From: CAYRSS01 sp964426945
Lineage (GTDB): Bacteria; Planctomycetota; Phycisphaerae; UBA1845
Assembly (NCBI GenBank): GCA_964426945.1
Contig: CAYRSS010000008.1
Coordinates: 55,196-119,195 of the forward strand
Length of the DNA stretch: 64,000 nt
Reading direction: 5' to 3'
The position numbers and the translations under genes were made by a program. Within the stretch, counting starts at the first letter, position 1. Each line of letters begins with the position of its first letter. This document shows positions 42,262 through 51,438 of the stretch, piece after piece. The notes below the pieces were generated by a model that made no database searches, was not told where the DNA came from, and was given only the letters and a program-made list of their open reading frames with translations.

Positions 42262-43542
42262 TCAGGATCCTCCCGGCGATGGCCGCAGGCTCGCCGTCGT
42301 TCGGGCGAACTGTTCGGCTCTCGCGGTCAGTCTGGCGAAGCCGTCCGGCTGGTCACCGACCAGTTCGTGAATGAGCGGATCGAACGCCGCCGCAAGCTGC
42401 GGGTCCACCGTCTTGCCCGACTCCTCGGCGAGTATGGCGAGAGCCTTTCGCCAATCGAACGCCGCGCGATAGGAACGATTCGAGGTCAGCGCGTCGAAGA
42501 TGTCCGCCACCTGGATGATCCGCGCCTGCAGCGGAATCGCCTCGCCGGCAAGCCCCTCGGGATAGCCGCGACCGTTGAACTTCTCGTGGTGATACAGCGC
42601 TCCGTCGAGCGCCCGCGCCAGCGGGGGGATCTGCTGGACCACCTGGTGGCTGCGGACCGGGTGTTCCTTGATGTGCTCAAACTCCTCGTCCGTGAGCTTG
42701 CCTTCCTTCTTGAGCACCTCGTCGCGGATCCCGATCTTGCCTACGTCGTGCAGCAGTGCGCTCCACTGGAGCATCTGGAGGTCATCGCCCATCAGGCCGA
42801 TCCGCCGTCCCAGCTCGGTGGCGTAGAACCCCACGCGAACGGAATGCCCGGATGTGTAGGGGTCCTTCTGGTCGACCGCGCTCACCAGCGCGCGGATCGT
42901 CGATACGGACAGCTCCCGCAGCTCGTGCAGCAGCCGGTGATTGCTGATCAGGTCGCCGCAGAACGTCAGCAGCGAATCCAGCAGCAGCATCTCGCTCGCC
43001 TGGTACTCGCGCGACGGGGCCCCACGCTCAAGCAGAACGACGCAGACCAGCTCGCCGCGTACTCGCAGCGGCCCGGCCATGACTTCTGCGGCGGATCCTT
43101 CGGCGCCGGGCGGCGCGTATCGAGCCCGCGTCGCCCCGGCACTCACAGCGTCGTCGAGAACGTCCGCCACCCACGGCGGCGTGGCCCGCGCGGGGTCATG
43201 GAGACGCCAGATGCAGTCCTCGTCGGTTGTCGCGGTCGAAATGACCGAAGCGGCGAACGTTGAACGCAGGTTTCGCAGGAACAGGTCGATGACCTCCTGC
43301 TCGTCGCGCATCTCCGGCAGCCGCCGGGTCACCTCGAAGACGATCCCGAGCTGCTCGTAGAGCGCGAGCAACTCCTCCGCCATGCCGGCGTGCTCGGCCA
43401 CCACGCCGCGCACCTGGCGGGAGATGTCGTCCAGCACGTTGACCAGTTCAGGCGGAGCGCTGCTCTGGGCGATGGTGGCGCAGAGCTGCTCCAGCGGGTG
43501 CGCCGGTCCTGCGGTCTGGTTCGCGTGGTCCATGGACATCAT
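42262..43542 (-). CDS. GAF/HD-GYP cyclic-di-GMP phosphodiesterase
   Basis: A 426-residue protein. A long helix and a GAF-like region (about residues 60-190) precede an intact HD-GYP domain. The metal-site and catalytic motifs are HDVGKIGI (about 264-271) and HHEKFNGRGYPEGL (about 311-324), with VADIFDALTSNRSYR afterwards, all conserved. It should hydrolyse c-di-GMP to GMP. The gene is coupled to the response regulator (ATGA at 43539-43542) and followed at once by the degenerate GGDEF protein. Confidence 0.94.
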   Translation of the reverse strand: MMSMDHANQTAGPAHPLEQLCATIAQSSAPPELVNVLDDISRQVRGVVAEHAGMAEELLALYEQLGIVFEVTRRLPEMRDEQEVIDLFLRNLRSTFAASVISTATTDEDCIWRLHDPARATPPWVADVLDDAVSAGATRARYAPPGAEGSAAEVMAGPLRVRGELVCVVLLERGAPSREYQASEMLLLDSLLTFCGDLISNHRLLHELRELSVSTIRALVSAVDQKDPYTSGHSVRVGFYATELGRRIGLMGDDLQMLQWSALLHDVGKIGIRDEVLKKEGKLTDEEFEHIKEHPVRSHQVVQQIPPLARALDGALYHHEKFNGRGYPEGLAGEAIPLQARIIQVADIFDALTSNRSYRAAFDWRKALAILAEESGKTVDPQLAAAFDPLIHELVGDQPDGFARLTARAEQFARTTASLRPSPGGS

Positions 43543-43928
43543 CCCGCCTGCGACGCCCCGGCCGCGGCCGCCGTCAGCATCCGCTCAATCTCGCCCGTCA
43601 ACCGCGAGGGGGTGAATGGCTTGGGATAGAGCACCACGCTGAACGCTGCCGCCTGCTGGGCCAGGTTGCCCTGGTCGGTGCGCGAGCTGAACATCAGGAT
43701 CGGGACCGTCGTACGTCGCTCCTCCCGCAATGTGCGAATCAGCTCCAGGCCCGTCATGCGCGGCATGTTCATGTCTGAAATCACGAGGTCGGGCTTGCTC
43801 GCGTCGAACGCGGCGAGCGCCTCGACGCCGTCACGCGACTCGACGACGCGATGTCCGTTGCGCGACAGCCACAGCGACATGACCCGGATGATGTGCGGCT
43901 CGTCCTCGGCGATGAGTATCGTGGCCAT
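43539..43928 (-). CDS. Single-domain response regulator
   Basis: A 129-residue CheY-like receiver without an output domain. Acidic pocket IAEDE (residues 6-10), phosphoacceptor Asp at about 52 (VISDMNMPRMTG), Ser/Thr switch FSS and Lys in YPKPF near residue 103. It is probably phosphorylated by the histidine kinase 14 bp upstream and acts by protein contact on the HD-GYP protein encoded next (inference). Confidence 0.94.
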   Translation of the reverse strand: MATILIAEDEPHIIRVMSLWLSRNGHRVVESRDGVEALAAFDASKPDLVISDMNMPRMTGLELIRTLREERRTTVPILMFSSRTDQGNLAQQAAAFSVVLYPKPFTPSRLTGEIERMLTAAAAGASQAG

Positions 43929-43942
43929 CGGCGACTGGCTCC

Positions 43943-45853
43943 TTACGAAACGGACAATGATGTGGCCCGTGTTTCCATGGGCGGCAGCTTGACGACGAAC
44001 GTGGACCCCTCACCCTTCTTGCTGATGAGTTCGATATTGCCGCCATGGCGGCGAACGATCTCTCGCGCCGTGTAAAGCCCGATGCCCGTGCCGGTCTCGG
44101 CCAGGACATCCGGATCGTTGGCCCGCTGGAACTTCTCGAATACCCGCGCCTGGTCAGCCGGGTCGATGCCGATGCCGTTGTCCTTTACCGTGATCGAAAT
44201 GTGCTCCGTCGACATCTGGCAGCCGACGATGACCGCGCCGTCGTTCGGCGTGTACTTGATCGCGTTACCCAGCAGGTTGTTGACCACGACCGCCAGCTTG
44301 TCGCGGTCCGCCTTGATCGGTTCGAGCTTCGGCGGCAGGACGAGCTGCAGGTCGATGTTCTTCTCGTCGGCCAGGCCGCGCACGTCGCGCACCGCCTCCG
44401 AAAGCACCGCCTTGAGGTCCACGTCGTCGAGATGCAGCTCGATCGCGCCGACCTCCATCTGCGAAACGCTGAGGATGTCCTCGATCAGGCGCGACAGGCG
44501 GCGCGTCTCCTTGGTGATGACGTTGTAGCACTCGGTCACCACGTTTGGATCCTCGAACATCCCGCTCGACAGCGTCTCGGCATAGGCCCGGATGTTCGTC
44601 AGTGGCGTGCGCAGCTCGTGCGTCACCTGCGTGACGAATTCCTCGCGCGCCTTCTCCGAGCGCGCCTGCTGGCTAATGTCGCGGATCATCACCACGCACT
44701 CGCCAAGCTGTCGCGGCGGGGGCATCGGCGTCACCCACACGCGGTAGGTGCTTTGGCCGTCCGGGCTCTCCATCAGCTCGCTGTGCGGGGCGAATGTGCC
44801 GTTGGTCCGCGCTGCCGACTTGATGATCTGCAGGATGCGCGTGCCGCAGGCCGTACCCGCCGCGTCGTTCAGCGTGCGCCGCGACGTGTCGCCGTCGCCC
44901 CAGCCCAGAAGCTGCGCAGCCGTCGAGTTGAGGTAGTCGAACTTCGTGTCACCGGTGATGTGGATGATGCCGTCGGGCACCGCGTTGAGCGCCTGCGCGA
45001 GCCCGCCACCGCCGGCCCGACGCGACTCGAACGCGCTGGACAGCTCCTTGTACGCTTCGGTCCGCGCGACCTCGGCGCGGAGGTCCGAGGTCAGGTCGAT
45101 CAGTTGGTTCCACGCGGTCGCGACCGCGTCTTCGCTGTCTTCGAGACGCAGCGAGCGGATGTCGTTGGTCAGCTCACGCGGCGATGCGGAGAGCCGTTCA
45201 GCGATCTGCTTGGCGCTGCGAAGCTGCGTCCGCAGCCCGCGGAGCAAGCCGAACATCAGCCCGCACACGATCAGCACCGTGCCCAGCGTGCCGGCGTGCG
45301 TACCCAGGGTCGACCGCGCGGGGGACTGCGGCAGCAGTGCCTCGACGTAAGCGAAGCCGCCGGCCTCGTTCGTCGCCGGGCGCAGTACCCGCGCGCGGAC
45401 CAGCGTCTCCGCGTCGCGCAGCGCGGTCGCCGCCACGGCCTCCACCTGGAGGCCGTCCTCCTGCAACTTCACGGGCGGCTCGGGCCGTGCGGTCGAGCCG
45501 GTTTCCTGCACGTCATTCGACGCGAGAATCCGCCCCTCCGGCGACACCAGCCGCACCGCGCGGGCGGGCAGGTGGCCTGTGAAGTCCCGCAGCGCCCGCT
45601 GCCAGCCGCCCGCGTCAGGATCCTGATCAGGGCCGGTCGGCAGGGCGGCAATCTTGTCGGCGAGCAGCTTGACCGCGTAGCTCGCGGTCAGCCGGTAGCC
45701 ATCCATCGCCTGGCGCTGTTCTTCTCGGACCGTCAGCCGCCAGACCACGCCCAACCCGCCCATGCAGACCAGCAGAAGCGAAATCCCGAACCACCGCGGT
45801 ACTTCCTCGGCAGACCAGAATCGCTTGAATGACGTCGCCCAGTGACGGCTCAA
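43943..45853 (-). CDS. Membrane sensor histidine kinase
   Basis: A 636-residue kinase: TM1 (GISLLLVCMGGLGVVW, about residues 24-40), an extracytoplasmic sensor domain of about 140 residues, TM2 (LGTVLIVCGLMFGLL), a HAMP-like linker, a PAS domain (ALNAVPDGIIHITGDTKFDY), the dimerisation/phosphorylation motif VTHELRTPLTN with His at about 411, and the ATPase domain (NNLLGNAIKYTPND, DNGIGI, TGTGIGLYTAREIV). First gene of the 17-gene signalling-pilus operon. Signal unknown. Confidence 0.94.
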   Translation of the reverse strand: MSRHWATSFKRFWSAEEVPRWFGISLLLVCMGGLGVVWRLTVREEQRQAMDGYRLTASYAVKLLADKIAALPTGPDQDPDAGGWQRALRDFTGHLPARAVRLVSPEGRILASNDVQETGSTARPEPPVKLQEDGLQVEAVAATALRDAETLVRARVLRPATNEAGGFAYVEALLPQSPARSTLGTHAGTLGTVLIVCGLMFGLLRGLRTQLRSAKQIAERLSASPRELTNDIRSLRLEDSEDAVATAWNQLIDLTSDLRAEVARTEAYKELSSAFESRRAGGGGLAQALNAVPDGIIHITGDTKFDYLNSTAAQLLGWGDGDTSRRTLNDAAGTACGTRILQIIKSAARTNGTFAPHSELMESPDGQSTYRVWVTPMPPPRQLGECVVMIRDISQQARSEKAREEFVTQVTHELRTPLTNIRAYAETLSSGMFEDPNVVTECYNVITKETRRLSRLIEDILSVSQMEVGAIELHLDDVDLKAVLSEAVRDVRGLADEKNIDLQLVLPPKLEPIKADRDKLAVVVNNLLGNAIKYTPNDGAVIVGCQMSTEHISITVKDNGIGIDPADQARVFEKFQRANDPDVLAETGTGIGLYTAREIVRRHGGNIELISKKGEGSTFVVKLPPMETRATSLSVS

Positions 45854-46024
45854 TCGCGTCCTTTCAACGGGGATCGGGCGTCCGATGCGGACGCAGCCCC
45901 GTTGCTTATCGTTCCTGCGGAGCCTGCGCTTGACGCCCGACAGCCGCGCAGACGGGCGGCGCAGGCTTATCGGAACGGGAAGCAGGTTTCACCTGCGCCC
46001 GCGGCCGGGCGGGTAAAAAGCAGA

Positions 46025-46049
46025 AAGGCCCGCGCGGGGCGCGGGCCTT
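46025..46049 (-). terminator. Intrinsic terminator after the 46081 gene
   Basis: An 11-bp GC-rich stem (46025-46035 with 46039-46049, loop of three) followed on the minus strand by a T-rich stretch (TTCTGCTTTTTA). It ends the transcript of the DUF2617-like gene, insulating the downstream kinase operon. Confidence 0.8.
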
Positions 46050-46080
46050 CAGAGCAGTTCGGTCCGACCATAGGCCGGCC

Positions 46081-46713
46081 CTACATGGGTGACTTTTTCT
46101 TGGGAATCTCGAAGATCGACTGCGTCTTGAGCAGGGTGATCTCGTCGGGGAACACGTGGAAGGCGTGCACGTGGAACTCGTTGTCCCGGGCGTCGAAATC
46201 GATGAACGAGAAGGGCGCCATGCCGTCGTGCGCCCAGTCGTCGAACGGGACGAAAATGCCCCGGCTGCGGCCGTAGTGCATGTAGTCCCGGTGCGTGGCC
46301 GGGAAGAGCTGCGGCGTCATCCGCTCGACCTGGGTCGAGAGGATGTAGCGGGCCCCGTCGTTGAAGGACTGCGAGTGATCTCGCTCACCCCGGAACCGGA
46401 ACGACGCGGCCAGCCCCACTTTAGGCAGGAACTCGTTGTCGTCGGTGATGAGCTCGGTAATCACCTGATCGCCGTAGTACACGCTGACCAGGTGCGACAG
46501 GCCGATGACCCAGATCTCGGCCCGGTAGCGGCGCTGCTCGACCCGTTCCACGCGGTGGATGTGGAAAAGTTCCGGGTGCACCGCCCGCTGGTAGAGGCAG
46601 AAGTGCAGGTCCTCAACTCGCTGCTTCGTGTGTCCGCGTTCCACGGGCGATACCGTTCCTGGGTCTGGTGCCGATGCAAAGTCCTCGTGCATTATATAGG
46701 CCAAACCCGCCAT
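46081..46713 (-). CDS. DUF2617-like conserved protein
   Basis: A cytosolic protein of about 210 residues. The central RVEDLHFCLYQRAVHPELFHIHRVER, here cut as RVEDLHFCLYQR and HPELFHIHRVER, and the phrase IWVIGLSHLVSVYYG resemble the DUF2617 family found in planctomycetes and other bacteria; function unknown. I recognise the pattern with moderate confidence only. The start is uncertain: ATG 46713 is used here; ATG 46692, TTG 46740 and GTG 46644 are possible. A TATAAT on the minus strand (46690-46695) overlaps ATG 46692, which, if it is the real -10, would move the start to GTG 46644. A terminator follows the gene. Confidence 0.7.
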   Translation of the reverse strand: MAGLAYIMHEDFASAPDPGTVSPVERGHTKQRVEDLHFCLYQRAVHPELFHIHRVERVEQRRYRAEIWVIGLSHLVSVYYGDQVITELITDDNEFLPKVGLAASFRFRGERDHSQSFNDGARYILSTQVERMTPQLFPATHRDYMHYGRSRGIFVPFDDWAHDGMAPFSFIDFDARDNEFHVHAFHVFPDEITLLKTQSIFEIPKKKSPM

Positions 46714-46922
46714 TTCCACGGTTTTATTTCGCGATGACAACTTTTTTCGCCGTGATAGCGGGTGCGCTAAGCTACTGAGGCGAAATAAGATAGCGATCGC
46801 GCAAGCCCTGCGCTGGAGGCCCTTGGGCGAGGCTAAGGGCTTCTACCCCCGGTGAATTCACAGCACAGTTACGAGTTATAGGACCGAGTTCCGGCCCCTC
46901 CGTCGAGCGCCGCGTTTTGCAT

Positions 46923-46950
46923 TTGCTACCCGATCGGGCACGGCTATAAT
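46923..46950 (+). promoter_or_regulatory. Strong promoter in front of the small exported protein
   Basis: TTGCTA (46923-46928), a 16-bp spacer and a perfect TATAAT (46945-46950). Transcription should start near 46957, three bases before the ATG at 46960, giving an almost leaderless mRNA. It may also drive secDF downstream. Confidence 0.7.
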
Positions 46951-46959
46951 GCCCCGCCT

Positions 46960-47400
46960 ATGCGTCCGCGACTCGCCACCATCTCCGCGCTCCTGCTCGC
47001 CGTGGTGCCAGCCATGCTGTGCAGCCAGGGTGCATTCATCGCGGTGCAGGCGAGCGAGAGCGCGACCGCTTCCGAGGCTGGTCCGGACGCCCCCGCGCCG
47101 CCCGGCGAGACCCCCGAGCGCGAACCCGCCGAGGACCGCACCGTTCCGGGGGTACTTTGCCTCCTTTGTCAGGACGCCCCTGGCCGGCTGGTCCGATCGC
47201 CTGCCGCGGAGGAGCCATGCCTGCGGGCGTCGCTTGAGCCCGCGGGAGCAGCTTGGGCCCACGTGCGCGGCCTGGCGGCACAGCGCGTTGACGTACTCAC
47301 CTTGACCAGCCGCGTGACGGCCTGTTCGCTGGCCGTGGTAGCCCCGCCGGTTCAACCGCAGGGCCCGCCTGCCTGTCCGCCCATCCCCGCCGTCCTCTGA
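46960..47400 (+). CDS. Small exported protein of unknown function
   Basis: A 146-residue frame with a signal peptide (MRPRLATISALLLAVVPAML, Ala-rich cleavage region near VQASES). The mature part is low-complexity at first (alanine, proline, glutamate) and has a CLLC pair (about residues 66-69). No family is recognised. Support comes from the promoter directly upstream, the signal peptide, and G/C-rich third positions in the first half; the long opposite frame over the secDF region shows that high GC alone opens frames here, so the call is moderate. It lies 126 bp before secDF. Confidence 0.5.
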   Translation: MRPRLATISALLLAVVPAMLCSQGAFIAVQASESATASEAGPDAPAPPGETPEREPAEDRTVPGVLCLLCQDAPGRLVRSPAAEEPCLRASLEPAGAAWAHVRGLAAQRVDVLTLTSRVTACSLAVVAPPVQPQGPPACPPIPAVL

Positions 47401-47526
47401 CACCCGGCCCGGACCGCCCGCGAGGCGGCCGGCCTGACCGATCCTGACCTGTCGCCTGTAAAGCTCGATACCGAGCCGACCGAAGTTCTCCCCGCTGCCT
47501 GCGCGGCCGGGGCGGAGTGATCTCAA

Positions 47527-50500
47527 ATGAACGATTCGAATCGCGGCCTGAAGTGGGCGATGCTGGTTCTCATCATCGGCCTGTCCATCCTCATGCTCTA
47601 TCCGCCCAACAAGAAGCTCAAGGGCGGCATCGACCTCGTCGGCGGCACGAGCCTGCTGTTCGAGATCGACACCACCGGCCTCGACGAGTTCGCCAAGACC
47701 GACCTCGCCGACCGCGTGATGGAAGTCCTGAAGCAGCGCGTCGATCCGGGCGGCACGATGAACCTCGAGTGGCGCCCCATCGGCAACTCGCGCATCGAGA
47801 TTCGCATGCCGCTGCCGCCCGCGGCGGCGCTCAAGCGTCGAGCCGTCTACAACGACGCGATGCGCGCGATCCAGGATCGCGGCATCACCCGCACCGACAT
47901 CGACTTCGCCCTCTCGCTGTCCGGCGACGAACGGCAGCGCGAGCTGGACAAGCTCGTCCGCGGTGTGCCGTCGCGTGCGGCGCTGGTGACCGCGGTGCAA
48001 ACGGCTTCCGATGCTTACCGCGCGGCTCAGGAGAGCGGTTCGTCCGAGTCGGTGGCAACGGCGCGGGATGCGTATGAGAAGGCCATCTCGGACTTGATCG
48101 AAACGTCGCTGCCGAGAAAGCGCCTTGAGGATCTGCTGGCCCTCGCCCCTGCGCAGCGCCAGGAAGAGCTTCAGACCCTCGCTCAGCAGTTTCCCGCTTA
48201 CGCCGAGGGTGGCGCAGACTCGCTCATCAACAAGGCCGTGGCGGCCTACGACGACTGGGCGGCGGACCGCGCCGTGCTTGAAGACCCCTCCGACCTCAAG
48301 CGTCTGCTCCGCGGCGCCGGCGTGCTCGAGTTCGGCATCGTCGCCGAGCGTGACGACTCGAACCGCGATCGCATCAAGTCGTTCGGCGTCGAGCGCCTCG
48401 CCCAGCCGGTGGCGACCTACGTGGACCAGCTTCTCAAGTACGGCCCGCGGTACCGCCCGGGCGACAGCTTCCGCTGGCACGAGGTGACCAAGATCCAGGA
48501 ATTCATGCGCGGCGCGGACGGCGGCCGCCTCCGCGACCTGTCCAAGTTTGACGAGGCCAAGCTGGCCTCGCGTCAGATTTTTGAGAAGTACGCCGGGCGC
48601 TACTATGTCCTCGCCCACGCCGACCCCGAGTATGTGATGACCGCACGGGCGACCGAGAGCTCCAAGAAGTGGAAGCTCCAGACCGCCTGGGCCGATCGCG
48701 ACCCGATGACCGGCCAGAACGTCGTCATCTTCCACCTCGACAGCCGCGGCGGCGACCTGTTCTATGACCTGACCAGCCGCAACGTGCAGCGGCAGATGAT
48801 GATCCTCCTCGACGACAAGGCCATGTCGCAGGCGACCATCATCGAGCCCATCCGCGATACCTGCCGCATCACCGGCCAGTTCTCGCCTGAAGACGTGCAG
48901 TACATCGTGCGGACGCTCGAGGCTGGCGCCCTGCCCGCCCGCCTGAAGGAGCAGCCCCTCGCCGAGAAGACCATCGGCCCCAGCCTCGGCGCCACCAACC
49001 GCGTCAAGGGTATCCAGGCGTCGGTGTATGGCGGCCTGGCGGTCGTGGTGTTCGTGCTGATCTACTACGGGATCGCCGGCGGCGGCGTGGCCAACATCGC
49101 CCTTGCCCTCAACGTGCTGATCACGCTCGCCATCATGGCGATGATGCAGGCGACCTTCACCCTGCCCGGTATCGCCGGCGCCATTCTGACCGTCGGTATG
49201 GCGATCGACGCGAACGTGCTGATCTTCGAGCGATTCAGGGAGGAACGCGACCGGGGTGTGCCCTTCCGCAAGGCGCTGATGACCGGTTACGAGAAGGCGC
49301 TCTCGACGATCATCGACTCGAACCTCACCACGCTGATCACCTGCGTGATTCTCGGCATGGTGAGCTCGGAAGAGGTCAAGGGCTTCGCCATCGTGCTCGG
49401 CATCGGTCTGGCGACCAGCATGTTTACCGCCCTGACCGTCACCCGCCTGATCTTCGAGACCCTCATCGCCAAGGGGATGCTCAGCGATCTGCGCATGCGT
49501 CGGCTCATCCATGTGCCCAACATCGACTGGGTGTCGAAGCGTCATGGGTTCTGGATGCTCTCGATCGTGATCGCCGGCGGTGGCGCGACGCTGTTCACCC
49601 TCACCAGCACGACGGATCCCGATTCGGTGTACGACATTGAGCTTCGCGGCGGTACCAGCGTCACCGTGGACCTCAAGGCCGGTGAGAAGATGACTGACGA
49701 GGAGCTCGCCGACCTGATCACCACCCCCGGCCGCACGGCCGGCCCGTCGTCGGTCGACTGGCTGACCAAGGCCGCCGACGCGCTGGACCGTCTTGTGGCC
49801 GCCCAGAACGCCGCGATCGCCTCGGGCGCGCTGGCCGATGCCCCGGCCGTGCGCGGCGAGGCCAGCAACACCTACCGCCTCTCCTGGCGCGGTGTTCAGG
49901 CCGATGGTGTCGATCTGACCGATCGCGACCTCGCGGCCCTGATGATGCCGGTCGTGGCTGATACCGTGGAGCGCGGCGGTGTGAACTTCCGCGACGGGGC
50001 GGTGAGCTTCGACATGCGCTCCGGCACGATGACCTTCGAGCAGTTCGTCGCCGGTCTCAAGGACGCCGCCGACCATGCCCGCAGCGCCGCCGAGCGGATG
50101 CGCAAGGCGCGCGTGCAGGAAGTCGGCGTGCTCGCCGAGGAGGGCGCCCCGGCTGATGCCGTGACGACGCAGTCCTTTGACATCACCACGGTCGAGACCC
50201 GCCGCGAGCTGGTCCAGGCGTCGATCCTCGGCGCCATGGGCGACCGTCTCGATGTGCAGCAGCCCCTGAGCTTCGAGTTCGTCACGGACGAAGTGATGAC
50301 CCACGCGCCGTACTTCGTCATTCAGGACGACTACAGCTACGTCTCCGACGTGTTCGAGGACGGCCCGCAGTCCGACCTCCGCAAGTACAAGGGCGGCGTG
50401 GCGATCCGATTCCGCCTCGACCAGGAAGAGCAGCCGGTCCGCACGGCCGACATCGAGCGTCGCCTGCGCGAGGTGCGCCTCCGTGGCGACGCCGAGCAGT

Positions 50501-51438
50501 ACGGCAGCCGCGAGTGGGCCGTCTACCCAATCGGCGCCCCCGTCGGCGACGGCGCGTACCGCGAATTCGTCGTCGCCGCGGTGGACGACGTGATCCGCTT
50601 CTCGCCCGCCGATCAGGAGCAGTGGGAGAGCCTCGTCGCCAAGCGCGAGCTCGACGTGGTGCGCGAGGCGCTGGCCAGCGAGAAGACGCTCTCCAAGATC
50701 GTGCAGTTCGCCCCGCAGATCGCCGCCCAGACCGAGCACAACACGATCTTCGCGATCGTGCTCGCCCTCGGCGCGATCGTCGCCTATGTGTGGATCCGGT
50801 TCGGGTCGGTGCAGTATGGTCTGGCCGCGACCGTCGCCACTGTGCACGACGTCTGCGTCGTGCTCGGCGCGGTGACCGTCAGCCACTACCTGTACAACAC
50901 CTTCCTCGGCGCCGCGCTGGGCATGTCGGACTTCAAGATCGACCTGCCCATGATCGCCGCGATTCTCACGGTCATCGGCTTCAGTCTCAATGACACGATC
51001 GTGATCTTCGACCGTATCCGCGAGAACCGCGGCAAGCTGGGCAGCCTCTCCGCGTCGCTGATCAACAACAGCATCAACCAGACGATGTCGCGCACCATCC
51101 TGACGTCGCTCACGGTGTTCTTCGTCGTCGCGACGCTGTACATCTTTGGCGGCGAGGGCATCAAGGGCTTCTCCTACGCCCTGCTGGTCGGTGTGCTCGT
51201 GGGTACCTATAGCACGCTTGGCGTCGCCGTGCCGCTGCTGTACAGCCCGCGGGTGCTCTACGGCGTCAGCTTTGTCATCGCCGCCCTGTGCGGCATGGGC
51301 GTCGTGATCGCCAGCGTGCCGGCGGGCACCATCCGCTACGTCGGCATCGGCCTGGTTATGGCGGTTCTGGCCATCTGGGCCTTCCGCACGCTGGGCTCGG
51401 GATCGTCCGGCGGGACGCGGGCGCCGGCCCGGGCCTGA
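47527..51438 (+). CDS. secDF: SecD-SecF fusion protein translocase accessory subunit
   Basis: A 1303-residue RND-like inner-membrane protein that uses the proton gradient to pull proteins across the membrane with SecYEG. SecD half: first helix AMLVLIIGLSILMLYP, GGIDLVGGTSLLFEID, and TM2-6 from about residue 495 (GLAVVVFVLIYYGIAGGGV, AILTVGMAIDANVLIFERFREE). SecF half: helix FWMLSIVIAGGGATLF near 675, IELRGGTSVTVDL, and TM block from about 1071, with GFSLNDTIVIFDRIREN. The SecF periplasmic domain spans about residues 695-1070, roughly three to four times the usual length. The start has GGAG 11 bases upstream. YajC is not adjacent. Confidence 0.96.
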   Translation: MNDSNRGLKWAMLVLIIGLSILMLYPPNKKLKGGIDLVGGTSLLFEIDTTGLDEFAKTDLADRVMEVLKQRVDPGGTMNLEWRPIGNSRIEIRMPLPPAAALKRRAVYNDAMRAIQDRGITRTDIDFALSLSGDERQRELDKLVRGVPSRAALVTAVQTASDAYRAAQESGSSESVATARDAYEKAISDLIETSLPRKRLEDLLALAPAQRQEELQTLAQQFPAYAEGGADSLINKAVAAYDDWAADRAVLEDPSDLKRLLRGAGVLEFGIVAERDDSNRDRIKSFGVERLAQPVATYVDQLLKYGPRYRPGDSFRWHEVTKIQEFMRGADGGRLRDLSKFDEAKLASRQIFEKYAGRYYVLAHADPEYVMTARATESSKKWKLQTAWADRDPMTGQNVVIFHLDSRGGDLFYDLTSRNVQRQMMILLDDKAMSQATIIEPIRDTCRITGQFSPEDVQYIVRTLEAGALPARLKEQPLAEKTIGPSLGATNRVKGIQASVYGGLAVVVFVLIYYGIAGGGVANIALALNVLITLAIMAMMQATFTLPGIAGAILTVGMAIDANVLIFERFREERDRGVPFRKALMTGYEKALSTIIDSNLTTLITCVILGMVSSEEVKGFAIVLGIGLATSMFTALTVTRLIFETLIAKGMLSDLRMRRLIHVPNIDWVSKRHGFWMLSIVIAGGGATLFTLTSTTDPDSVYDIELRGGTSVTVDLKAGEKMTDEELADLITTPGRTAGPSSVDWLTKAADALDRLVAAQNAAIASGALADAPAVRGEASNTYRLSWRGVQADGVDLTDRDLAALMMPVVADTVERGGVNFRDGAVSFDMRSGTMTFEQFVAGLKDAADHARSAAERMRKARVQEVGVLAEEGAPADAVTTQSFDITTVETRRELVQASILGAMGDRLDVQQPLSFEFVTDEVMTHAPYFVIQDDYSYVSDVFEDGPQSDLRKYKGGVAIRFRLDQEEQPVRTADIERRLREVRLRGDAEQYGSREWAVYPIGAPVGDGAYREFVVAAVDDVIRFSPADQEQWESLVAKRELDVVREALASEKTLSKIVQFAPQIAAQTEHNTIFAIVLALGAIVAYVWIRFGSVQYGLAATVATVHDVCVVLGAVTVSHYLYNTFLGAALGMSDFKIDLPMIAAILTVIGFSLNDTIVIFDRIRENRGKLGSLSASLINNSINQTMSRTILTSLTVFFVVATLYIFGGEGIKGFSYALLVGVLVGTYSTLGVAVPLLYSPRVLYGVSFVIAALCGMGVVIASVPAGTIRYVGIGLVMAVLAIWAFRTLGSGSSGGTRAPARA

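Noticed and set aside
39187..45832. Long plus-strand frames (584 and 595 residues) antisense to gspE and the histidine kinase
   Set aside because: Both lie opposite well-supported genes and show only reverse-frame composition.
46081..46740. TTG start at 46740 for the DUF2617-like gene
   Set aside because: Two ATG codons lie downstream at 46713 and 46692, and the conserved region starts later still, so the TTG is not needed.
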